Origin: an uncultured Mesorhizobium sp.
Lineage (GTDB): Bacteria; Pseudomonadota; Alphaproteobacteria; Rhizobiales; Rhizobiaceae
NCBI GenBank assembly: GCA_950071955.1
Contig: CATMOC010000262.1
Location: 1-5,892, forward strand
Direction of reading: 5' to 3'
Length of the DNA: 5,892 bases
Shown: positions 1 to 5,892 of the stretch, one piece after another
How the letters are laid out: each line of letters begins with the position of its first letter
Position numbering within the stretch: the stretch's first letter is position 1
Program-made: the position numbers and the translations under genes
Notes under the pieces: model-generated
Database searches by the model: none
Told to the model about the DNA's origin: nothing
The model's input: the letters and a program-made list of their open reading frames with translations, nothing else

Positions 1-51
1 TTCGAGAGTTTCAAGCAGCAGGTGGAACGCGCCGCGGTTCCGACCACCTAG
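1..51 (+). CDS. 3' end of an upstream gene (partial)
   Basis: Frame 1 is open from the window edge to a TAG at 49-51 and encodes FESFKQQVERAAVPTT. The peptide reads like a hydrophilic, helical C-terminal tail, and the codons are G/C-rich at the third position like the genes that follow. Only 16 residues are visible, so no family or function can be given. It lies about 300 bases upstream of the transporter genes in the same direction, so it may be a separate transcription unit. A chance open frame of this length is quite possible. Confidence 0.4.
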   Translation, partial: FESFKQQVERAAVPTT

Positions 52-67
52 GTTCCGCGGATCCTCG

Positions 68-80
68 CCGGCCGGGCCGG
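68..80. repeat. GC-rich inverted repeat after upstream gene
   Basis: CCGGCC (68-73) and GGCCGG (75-80) are perfect complements around one base, 16 nt after the stop at 51. It could be part of a terminator for the upstream gene, but no T-run follows (the next bases are ATTCCCGG). In DNA this GC-rich, short repeats like this also arise by chance. Confidence 0.25.
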
Positions 81-124
81 ATTCCCGGTTCCGTCGCGCG
101 GACCGTCCATCGGCGCCAAGAGAG

Positions 125-153
125 TTGCGCCGCTGCGGTTTCCCGCCTATCGT
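125..153 (+). promoter_or_regulatory. candidate sigma-70 promoter for the transporter operon
   Basis: TTGCGC (125-130) and TATCGT (148-153) are separated by 17 bp, the ideal spacing, with 3/6 and 4/6 matches to the E. coli consensus. Alphaproteobacterial promoters often diverge in the -35 third half like this. It would start transcription near 160, leaving a 5' leader of about 115 nt before the leader ORF. A second possible -35, TTGAAA at 199-204, has only poor -10 partners around 222-229. This is a pattern match only; nothing else in 52-274 looks like a gene. Confidence 0.25.
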
Positions 154-183
154 CGCCTACATTAGCGACCCGAGATGCAGGAT

Positions 184-195
184 GGTATTTATACC
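184..195. promoter_or_regulatory. AT-rich inverted repeat, possible operator
   Basis: GGTAT (184-188) and ATACC (191-195) are perfect complements around TT. This is the most AT-rich patch in an otherwise GC-rich upstream region. It sits downstream of the candidate promoter at 125-153 and just before a TTGAAA at 199-204, where a repressor site would be expected. GntR-type and similar regulators bind short palindromes with GTAT/ATAC half-sites, but no regulator gene is visible, so the assignment is inference. Confidence 0.35.
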
Positions 196-274
196 CGCTT
201 GAAAATCGCCTCCTGCCCCGGTTTGCTACGCAGGTTGCCTGTGGCAGCGAATGACGTGCGCTTTGGGAGGAGCA

Positions 275-352
275 ATGTCGTCCGATCAGATCGATCCCGG
301 CCATGAATCCCGCAGTGCACCGGGTGCACTGCGGAGCATGAACCGCGCATGA
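275..352 (+). CDS. 25-residue leader ORF coupled to livG
   Basis: ATG at 275 follows a strong purine-rich Shine-Dalgarno, GGGAGGAG (265-272). The frame runs 25 codons (starting MSSDQIDPG, ending ALRSMNRA) to a TGA at 350-352. That stop overlaps the livG ATG as ATGA, the classic arrangement for translational coupling. livG itself has only a modest GGAG at 333-336, 12 nt from its ATG, so ribosomes may mostly reach livG by reinitiating after this ORF. The peptide is hydrophilic with five serines, has only one Ile and one Leu, and has no signal peptide or membrane segment. It is therefore not a classic branched-chain-amino-acid attenuator peptide. A 25-bp palindrome (310-334) lies inside it. I recognise no family. 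It may act only through being translated, or be a remnant of a longer gene. Confidence 0.5.
   Translation: MSSDQIDPGHESRSAPGALRSMNRA
310..334. repeat. perfect 25-bp palindrome before livG start
   Basis: CCGCAGTGCACC (310-321) and GGTGCACTGCGG (323-334) are perfect 12-base complements around a single G at 322. Each arm also contains its own GTGCAC palindrome (315-320 and 324-329), with centres 9 bp apart. In RNA it would form a very stable hairpin whose 3' arm takes the GG of the only Shine-Dalgarno-like sequence (GGAG, 333-336) before livG. In DNA it would suit a dimeric or tetrameric regulator. It ends 14 bases before the livG ATG and is inside the leader ORF. The symmetry is certain; whether it works as DNA or RNA is inference. 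Confidence 0.8.
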
Positions 353-1096
353 ACGGCGACATCATCCTTGAAGCTTCCGGTCTGACAAAGGAATTCCGCG
401 GTTTTGTGGCCGTCGCCGACGTTCGGCTGGCGGTCCGGCGCGGCTCGATCCACGCTCTCATCGGGCCCAATGGTGCGGGCAAGACGACCTGCTTCAACCT
501 GCTGACCAAGTTCCTTCAGCCGACGCGCGGCACCATCCGCTACAAGGGACACGACATCACCGCGATGGCGCCCGCCGACATCGCGCGCCTCGGACTGGTG
601 CGCTCGTTCCAGATATCGGCCGTGTTTCCCAACATGACGGCGCTGGAGAACGTCCGCATCGCGCTGCAGCGGCGGCGCGGCGACAGCTTCGACTTCTGGC
701 GCTCCGAGAAGGTGCTTGCCCGCTTCGAATCCGACGCGCAGCGGTTGCTTGCCGACGTCGGTCTGACGGAATTCGCCGCCACGCGTGCCGCGGAGCTCCC
801 CTACGGCCGCAAGCGCGCGCTGGAAATCGCCACCACGCTGGCGCTCGAGCCGGAAATGCTGCTGCTCGACGAGCCGATGGCCGGAATGACGCAGGAGGAC
901 ATCGACCGGATCTCCAGCCTGATAAAGCGCGTGGCAGCCAACCGCACCGTGCTGATGGTCGAGCACAACCTGTCGGTCGTCGCCGACCTCTCGGACACGA
1001 TCACGGTGCTGGCACGGGGGCAGGTCCTGGCGGAAGGCGACTACGAGACGGTTTCGAAGGACCCCCGGGTGATCGAAGCCTACATAGGGGCGGGCC

Positions 1097-1104
<8 letters not shown>
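349..1104 (+). CDS. livG: LivG-type ABC transporter ATP-binding protein
   Basis: This is one of the two cytoplasmic ATPases that power a branched-chain-amino-acid-type (HAAT) importer. The 251-residue protein has the full nucleotide-binding domain: aromatic A-loop F16, Walker A GPNGAGKT (39-46), Q-loop Q88 in RSFQISAVFP, Walker B MLLLDE (170-175) and H-loop H206 in MVEHN. The region between, around 107-135, is the LivG-type helical insert. The signature motif is unusual: ELPYGRKRALEIA (149-161) replaces the canonical LSGGQ, a variation known in this LivG branch, so the protein is probably active. The length is normal for LivG (about 250-260). No other in-frame start exists back to the stop at 304-306, so ATG 349 is the start. 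It overlaps the leader ORF by 4 nt and livF by 8 nt, indicating one transcript and coupled translation. The family is sure; the substrate is not determined by this subunit. Confidence 0.95.
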
Positions 1105-1840
<736 letters not shown>

Positions 1841-1870
1841 CGACGGAAAAGGCGCAACGCGCCGTCAATC

Positions 1871-1878
1871 GGAGGAGA
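1871..1878 (+). promoter_or_regulatory. strong Shine-Dalgarno of the binding-protein gene
   Basis: GGAGGAGA lies 6 nt before the ATG at 1885 and is a near-perfect anti-16S match, the best in the operon proper. It decides the start: the same frame is open far upstream through livF, but only ATG 1885 has this site and is followed by a signal peptide. Strong initiation fits the high level usually needed for a binding protein. Confidence 0.75.
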
Positions 1879-1884
1879 AACAGC

Positions 1885-3078
1885 ATGAAGAAGACCGGAC
1901 TCATAGCGGCATCCATAGTGGGCTTGCTCATGGCGAGCGCCGCGCACGCGCAGACCAGCATCAAGATCGGCGTGCTCAACGATCGCTCGGGCATCTATTC
2001 CGACATCACCGGCGAAGGCTCCGCCATCGCCGCGCAGATGGCGGCCGAGGATTTCGGCACCGACAAGGGCATCACCGTCGAAGTGGTTTCCGCCGACCAC
2101 CAGAACAAGCCGGACGTGGGCTCCAACATCGCCCGCCAATGGTACGACACCGAGAATGTCGACGTCATCGCTGACGTGCCGACCTCGTCGGTCGCGCTCG
2201 CCATCAACGACATCACCCGCGAGAAGAACAAGATCTTCCTGAACTCCGGAGCGGCCACGTCGGACCTGACCGGCTCGAAATGCTCGCCCAACACCGTGCA
2301 CTGGACCTACGACACCTGGGCCCTGGCCAATGGAACGGGCAGCGCCATGGTCAATGCCGGCGGCAAGACCTGGTTCTTCCTCACTGCCGACTATGCCTTC
2401 GGCCATGCGCTCGAGCGCGACACCTCGGCCGTGGTCGTGGCCAATGGCGGCGAGGTGCTCGGCGTCGTCCGCACCCCCTTCCCGGGCACCGACTTCTCGT
2501 CCTTCCTGCTCCAGGCGCAGGCGTCTGGTGCCCAGGTCATCGGGCTGGCCAATGCTGGCGGCGACACGATCAACTCGATCAAGCAGGCATCGGAGTTCGG
2601 CATCACCCAGGGCGGCCAGGCGCTGGCCGGGCTGCTGATGTTCGTCAACGACGTGCATGCGCTGGGCCTCGACGTTGCGCAGGGCCTGGTGCTGACCGAG
2701 AGCTTCTACTGGGACTTGAATGACCAGACCCGCGAATGGTCGGCCCGCTTCGAGGAGAAGACCGGCAAGAAGCCTTCGATGATCCAGGCCGGCGTCTACG
2801 GCGCGGTTCTGCACTACCTCAAGGCCGTCGAGGCCGCCGGAACCAAGGACGCGGAAGCGGTCATGGCCAAGATGAAGGAAATGCCGACCGACGATCCGCT
2901 CTTCGGCAAAGGCGTGGTGCGTCAGGATGGACGCAAGGTCCACCCGATGTATCTCTTCCGCGTCAAGACGCCCGACCAGTCGAAGGGCGAGTGGGATCTC
3001 TACGAGACCGTCGCCACCATCCCCGCGGATAAGGCGTTCCGCCCGCTCGCCGATGGCGGCTGCGAACTGGCCAAGTAA
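1885..3078 (+). CDS. periplasmic substrate-binding protein, LivJ-like (Peripla_BP_6 type)
   Basis: This is the exported ligand receptor of the transporter. The 397-residue preprotein starts with a Sec signal peptide: basic MKK, hydrophobic core 5-19, and AHA|Q giving cleavage after residue 22. The mature part begins with the family start IKIGVLNDRSGIYSDITGEG (26-45) and continues as a type I periplasmic-binding fold with two lobes. Ligand-pocket segments of LivJ-like proteins are recognisable: PTSSVALA (99-106) and SGAATSDLTG (121-130). Where Leu-binding proteins usually have Tyr-Gly, this one has F172-G173 (DYAFG). Only two cysteines remain after processing, C133 and C393, and they probably form a disulfide tying the C-terminus down. 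There is no lipobox, so it should be soluble. Length and layout are normal for the family. The ligand is unknown: amino acid, amide or aromatic acid are all possible for this branch, so I give no livJ symbol. Confidence 0.93.
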   Translation: MKKTGLIAASIVGLLMASAAHAQTSIKIGVLNDRSGIYSDITGEGSAIAAQMAAEDFGTDKGITVEVVSADHQNKPDVGSNIARQWYDTENVDVIADVPTSSVALAINDITREKNKIFLNSGAATSDLTGSKCSPNTVHWTYDTWALANGTGSAMVNAGGKTWFFLTADYAFGHALERDTSAVVVANGGEVLGVVRTPFPGTDFSSFLLQAQASGAQVIGLANAGGDTINSIKQASEFGITQGGQALAGLLMFVNDVHALGLDVAQGLVLTESFYWDLNDQTREWSARFEEKTGKKPSMIQAGVYGAVLHYLKAVEAAGTKDAEAVMAKMKEMPTDDPLFGKGVVRQDGRKVHPMYLFRVKTPDQSKGEWDLYETVATIPADKAFRPLADGGCELAK

Positions 3079-3095
3079 ACCGACCGACACCATGG

Positions 3096-3120
3096 CGGGT
3101 GCGCCGCTCCGGCGCGCCCG
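3096..3120 (+). promoter_or_regulatory. stable intergenic hairpin between binding protein and permease genes
   Basis: CGGGTGCGCCG (3096-3106) pairs with CGGCGCGCCCG (3110-3120) across a CTC loop: 11 pairs, of which one is G-U and the rest are Watson-Crick, mostly G-C. Two more G-U pairs could extend it to 3094-3122. It starts 17 nt after the binding-protein stop and 30 nt before livH. No T-run follows (TTACCGCC), so it is not a standard intrinsic terminator. Hairpins at this place in ABC importer operons often block 3' exonucleases or cause partial termination, giving more binding protein than permease. That role is inferred here from position and stability. Confidence 0.65.
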
Positions 3121-3150
3121 TTACCGCCTCGGCCTATTGCGGGAATGACG

Positions 3151-4038
3151 ATGTTCGAACTGCTGGGAATTCCACCGCAGGCCCTGTTCGGGCAGCTGCT
3201 GCTCGGCCTCATCAACGGGTCGTTCTATGCCATCCTGTCGCTGGGACTCGCGATCATCTTCGGCCTCCTCAACATCATCAACTTCACGCACGGCGCGCAG
3301 TACATGATGGGCGCCTTCGCGGCCTGGATGCTGCTCAACTATCTCGGCATTCCCTACTGGGGAGCGCTGATCGTGGCGCCGATCGTCGTCGGCGCCGTCG
3401 GCATCGTGCTGGAGCGGCTCCTGATCTCGCGGCTCTACCACCTCGATCACCTTTACGGCCTCCTGCTCACCTTCGGACTGGCGCTCATCGCCACGGGAGT
3501 CTTCCGCAACTTCTACGGCATATCGGGCCTGCCCTACGGCATGCCCTCGCAGCTTTCCGGCGGCCAGAACCTCGGCTTCATGTTCATGCCCAACTATCGC
3601 GGCTGGGTCATCGTCGCCTCGCTCGTGGTCTGCTTCGCGACCTGGTTCATCATCGAGAGGACGCGGCTTGGCGCCTATCTGCGCGCCGCGACCGAGAACC
3701 CGACCATGGTCGGCGCCTTCGGCATCAACGTCCCGCGGCTGATCACGCTAACCTACGGGTTCGGCGTCGGACTGGCGGCCTTCGCGGGCGTGCTCGCCGC
3801 GCCCATCTACAACGTCAACCCCAACATGGGAGCCGACCTCATCATCGTCGTCTTCGCGGTGGTGGTGATCGGCGGCATGGGGTCGATCCTCGGCTCGATC
3901 GTGACCGGCTTCGGCCTCGGCCTCATAGAGGGCCTCACCCGCGTCTTCTATCCCGAGGGCTCCGCCGTGGTCATCTTCGTCATTATGGCCATCGTGCTCC
4001 TGGTAAAACCCGCCGGCCTGTTCGGGAGGACCGTCTGA
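3151..4038 (+). CDS. livH: LivH-type ABC transporter permease
   Basis: This is one of the two inner-membrane subunits that form the substrate channel. The protein has 295 residues and several long hydrophobic segments (for example about 13-42, 66-88, 101-118, 152-168, 198-220, 227-255 and 268-284), giving about eight helices as expected for LivH. Family landmarks are LINGSFYAILSLGLAIIFG (20-38), NFTHG (44-48), and the cytoplasmic ATPase-contact loop RLGAYLRAATENP (172-184) followed by MVGAFGIN. The C-terminal KPAGLFGR is typical. Two ATGs compete: 3145 and 3151. The only Shine-Dalgarno-like bases, GCGGGA (3139-3144), abut 3145 but are 6 nt from 3151, so I prefer 3151; the alternative adds Met-Thr. 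Translation initiation looks weak compared with the binding protein. The stop shares one base with the livM start. Confidence 0.94.
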   Translation: MFELLGIPPQALFGQLLLGLINGSFYAILSLGLAIIFGLLNIINFTHGAQYMMGAFAAWMLLNYLGIPYWGALIVAPIVVGAVGIVLERLLISRLYHLDHLYGLLLTFGLALIATGVFRNFYGISGLPYGMPSQLSGGQNLGFMFMPNYRGWVIVASLVVCFATWFIIERTRLGAYLRAATENPTMVGAFGINVPRLITLTYGFGVGLAAFAGVLAAPIYNVNPNMGADLIIVVFAVVVIGGMGSILGSIVTGFGLGLIEGLTRVFYPEGSAVVIFVIMAIVLLVKPAGLFGRTV

Positions 4039-5021
4039 TGTCCGCCGTTTCCGAGGCGATCAACCTGCCGTCGGCCAATGCCAGCCACGAGATGGGCATG
4101 TCGGGGCTGCACAAGGCGATCTTCGCCGCACTGCTTGTGGCCGGCCTGATGGCGCCCTTCGTGCTCTATCCCGTCTTCGTCATGAAGGTGCTCTGTTTCG
4201 CGCTCTTCGCCTGCGCCTTCAACCTCCTGCTCGGCTTCGGCGGACTGCTCTCCTTCGGGCACGCGGCCTACTTCGGCGGCGCGGCCTATGCCTCGGCCCA
4301 CGCCGCCAAGGTCTGGGGCTTCACGCCCGAACTCGCGATCCTCACCGGCACCCTTGGTGCGGCTCTGCTCGGGGCGGCGATCGGCACGCTCGCCATCCGC
4401 CGCCAGGGCATCTACTTCGCCATGGTTACGCTCGCCTTCGCGCAGATGGTGTTCTTCTTCTCCGTGCAGGCCCCGTTCACCGGAGGCGAGGACGGCATCC
4501 AGTCGGTGCCGCGCGGGCTGCTGTTCGGCTTCATCGACATGCGCCCGGACCTCAATCTCTACTTCCTCGTGCTCGGTGTCGTGTTCCTCGGGCTGCTCGC
4601 GATCTACCGTATCATCCACTCGCCCTTCGGCCAGGTGCTCAAGGGCATCCGCGACAATGAGGCCCGGATGACGTCGCTGGGCTACCGGGTCAATCGCTAC
4701 AAGCTCGCGGTCTTCACGCTCTCCGCCGGCCTGTCGGGCCTTGCCGGCGCGACGAAGGCAATCGTGTTCCAGCTCGCATCGCTGACCGATGTCTACTGGA
4801 CGATGTCGGGGGAGGTGGTTCTCATGACGCTGCTCGGCGGGATGGGAACCGTCTTCGGGCCGATCGTCGGCGCGACCGTGATCGTCTCGCTCCAGAACTA
4901 CCTCGCCACCTTTGGCGACTGGGTCACCATCGTCCAGGGCGTCATCTTCGTGGTGGCGGTGCTGCTCTTCCGGGAGGGCATCGTGGGTGTGATCGCGAAG
5001 CTCATCCGCAAGCCGCTCTAG
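4038..5021 (+). CDS. livM: LivM-type ABC transporter permease
   Basis: This is the second channel subunit and partner of LivH. The protein has 327 residues. A polar N-terminal stretch of about 26 residues with no membrane character precedes the first helix. The landmark GGLLSFGHAAYFGG (68-81) is the LivM equivalent of the LivH NFTHG region. The ATPase-contact loop is GQVLKGIRDNEARMTSLGY (198-216), followed by the conserved YKLAVFTLSAGLSGLAGA. TGEVVLMTLLGG-like and GTVFGPIVGA segments (here SGEVVLMTLLGGMGTVFGP) complete the family pattern. Start and stop of adjacent genes overlap as TGATG (4036-4040), with a good GGGAGGA (4024-4030) 7 nt upstream, so it is translationally coupled to livH. The frame is open upstream through livH in a second reading frame, but that part is a shadow. 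It is the last gene of the transporter cluster. Confidence 0.95.
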   Translation: MSAVSEAINLPSANASHEMGMSGLHKAIFAALLVAGLMAPFVLYPVFVMKVLCFALFACAFNLLLGFGGLLSFGHAAYFGGAAYASAHAAKVWGFTPELAILTGTLGAALLGAAIGTLAIRRQGIYFAMVTLAFAQMVFFFSVQAPFTGGEDGIQSVPRGLLFGFIDMRPDLNLYFLVLGVVFLGLLAIYRIIHSPFGQVLKGIRDNEARMTSLGYRVNRYKLAVFTLSAGLSGLAGATKAIVFQLASLTDVYWTMSGEVVLMTLLGGMGTVFGPIVGATVIVSLQNYLATFGDWVTIVQGVIFVVAVLLFREGIVGVIAKLIRKPL

Positions 5022-5030
5022 GACGGCGCG

Positions 5031-5071
5031 GCGAGGCACTCCGGAGCGGAAAATTCGCTGTCCTGCCTCGC
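5031..5071 (+). terminator. possible weak terminator or end-of-operon stem
   Basis: GCGAGGCA (5031-5038) and TGCCTCGC (5064-5071) are perfect 8-base complements, enclosing a second small stem, AGCG (5045-5048) with CGCT (5056-5059). The structure begins 9 nt after the livM stop, the expected place for an operon terminator. No T-run follows (GGCGTTGCG), so if it stops transcription it does so inefficiently or with Rho, or it serves as a 3' stabiliser. Confidence 0.4.
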
Positions 5072-5097
5072 GGCGTTGCGCTAGAAAAGGACCCTCG

Positions 5098-5114
5098 GCT
5101 TACCCAGGGTAAGC
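5098..5114. promoter_or_regulatory. perfect 17-bp palindrome before the LolA-like gene
   Basis: GCTTACCC (5098-5105) and GGGTAAGC (5107-5114) are perfect complements around one A. It lies 33 bases before the ATG at 5148, and its left arm overlaps the -10 (CTTACC, 5099-5104) of a weak promoter-like pair with TTGCGC at 5076-5081 (17-bp spacing). An operator or a 5' UTR hairpin for the next gene both fit. The symmetry is seen directly; the function is inference. Confidence 0.45.
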
Positions 5115-5147
5115 TCGGGAATACCTCTCGGTGGAAGGGCGGTCGCA

Positions 5148-5892
5148 ATGCCTCCTCTGGCAAGGGTACGCCGGCGCACGGCGGTGGGCATGCTGGCTTC
5201 GCTGCCGCTCGCCTTTCTCCTGCCCCGCGCCATTGCACAAGGCGGCGCTCCGGATCTGATGACGCCGGTTTCGGCGCGATATGCGGGGCTCGCCTCCTAC
5301 AGCGACAGTGGCACAGTCGAGACCAGTTACATATGGCCGGGTAATCCGCCGCTGGTCGAGAGGCACCGTTTCGAGACGGCGTTCCGCGCGCCGCGAAACT
5401 TCTTCTTCCGCTTCGACCAGGATCCGGCCGCCGGAGGCGATGCCTTCGTGATCTGGTGCGACGGGGGGCCTTTCCAGAGCTGGTGGAAGGCGACCGGCGT
5501 CCACGAGGTGCATGATGGCGGCCGGGGTGCCGTCGCCTTCTTCAACGGCGAATCGCCGACCAAGGGCGCGGCCAATCTCGTCGCTCCCCACGTCTTCCCG
5601 CAGGCGGGGCTCATCGGCACCACGTCCGGCCTGGTGGAACCCCGCGACGGCGGGCAGGACACGCTCGGCGGCCGTCCCTGCGTCAGGATCCTGGCCGACA
5701 GTCGCATCACCGGCGTGCAGACGGTCGAGCACAGGCCGATCACGCTCTGGGTCGACGAGGAGAGCGGCCTGATCGCCCGGGTTCTCGTCGAGGCGGAAGC
5801 GGGAAGCCCGGAAGGTTTCGTAGACACGCTGCTCTACGAGCTCGATCCCGTGGCCGACCCGGACCTCCCCGGCGAGCGCTTCGACTTCGCCC
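5148..5892 (+). CDS. exported LolA/DUF2092-like protein (3' end missing)
   Basis: The frame is open from ATG 5148 to the window edge: 248 codons and no stop, so the C-terminus is missing. A Sec-type signal peptide is clear: RVRRR (6-10), hydrophobic core 12-25, and AIA|Q giving cleavage after residue 30. The RRRT run is not a proper twin-arginine motif. The mature part starts LMTPVSARYAGLASYSDSGT and continues with alternating short strands such as HRFETAFRAPRNFFFRFD (73-90), then AFVIWCDGG (99-107). This resembles the LolA/LolB/RseB-like half-barrel of DUF2092 and outer-membrane-lipoprotein-sorting proteins, whose members bind acyl chains or sense the envelope. Cysteines C104 and C178 could pair. 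There is no lipobox. AAGGG (5135-5139) gives a usable ribosome site. It is 126 nt from livM with its own palindrome, so probably separately transcribed and not part of the transporter. The family call is from overall style, not from a diagnostic motif. Confidence 0.8.
   Translation, partial: MPPLARVRRRTAVGMLASLPLAFLLPRAIAQGGAPDLMTPVSARYAGLASYSDSGTVETSYIWPGNPPLVERHRFETAFRAPRNFFFRFDQDPAAGGDAFVIWCDGGPFQSWWKATGVHEVHDGGRGAVAFFNGESPTKGAANLVAPHVFPQAGLIGTTSGLVEPRDGGQDTLGGRPCVRILADSRITGVQTVEHRPITLWVDEESGLIARVLVEAEAGSPEGFVDTLLYELDPVADPDLPGERFDFA

Noticed and set aside
11..304. 97-residue - strand ORF covering the intergenic region
   Set aside because: Arg/Ser/Pro-rich sequence with no domain or ribosome site that I can support; it runs across the likely promoter region.
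175..306. 43-codon + strand ORF in the upstream region (starting MQDGIYTRL)
   Set aside because: It has no convincing ribosome site, its codon use is unlike the neighbours, and it overlaps the better-supported leader ORF in another frame.
3099..4037. In-frame upstream extension of livM through livH
   Set aside because: It is Arg/His-rich and overlaps livH entirely; livM has its own ribosome site and TGATG junction.
3948..5039. 363-residue open frame on the - strand opposite livM
   Set aside because: It is extremely rich in Asp, Glu, Arg and His, the usual reverse complement of a hydrophobic membrane-protein gene.

Overview
The window is GC-rich DNA with strong third-position G/C bias and long spurious antisense frames, typical of an alphaproteobacterium. 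A member of the Hyphomicrobiales (rhizobia and relatives) is the best guess, made from protein style only. Almost all of it is one complete five-gene cluster for a branched-chain-amino-acid-type (HAAT/LIV) ABC uptake transporter, all on the + strand.

Layout: Bases 1-51 are the last codons of an upstream + strand gene. Bases 52-274 are non-coding as far as I can see; they hold a GC-rich inverted repeat, a weak promoter candidate and an AT-rich 12-bp inverted repeat. A 25-codon leader ORF (275-352) has a strong Shine-Dalgarno, contains a perfect 25-bp palindrome, and ends in an ATGA overlap with the first transporter gene. Then come livG-type ATPase (349-1104), livF-type ATPase (1097-1840, 8-nt overlap), periplasmic binding protein (1885-3078), a strong intergenic hairpin (3096-3120), livH-type permease (3151-4038) and livM-type permease (4038-5021, 1-nt overlap). 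A 126-base gap with two inverted repeats follows. The last gene (5148 to the window edge) is an exported protein with LolA/DUF2092-like features, cut off by the end of the window.

How it works together: the exported binding protein captures a small ligand in the periplasm and delivers it to the LivH-LivM membrane channel; LivG and LivF hydrolyse ATP to drive import. Overlaps and short gaps support one transcript. The hairpin after the binding-protein gene fits the usual need for more binding protein than permease. The substrate cannot be read from the sequence: this superfamily also takes up amides, urea and aromatic acids as well as Leu/Ile/Val.

I see no exotic new system. The most notable unexplained structure is the leader ORF with its embedded palindrome at the livG start, which looks like a translational or transcriptional control point.
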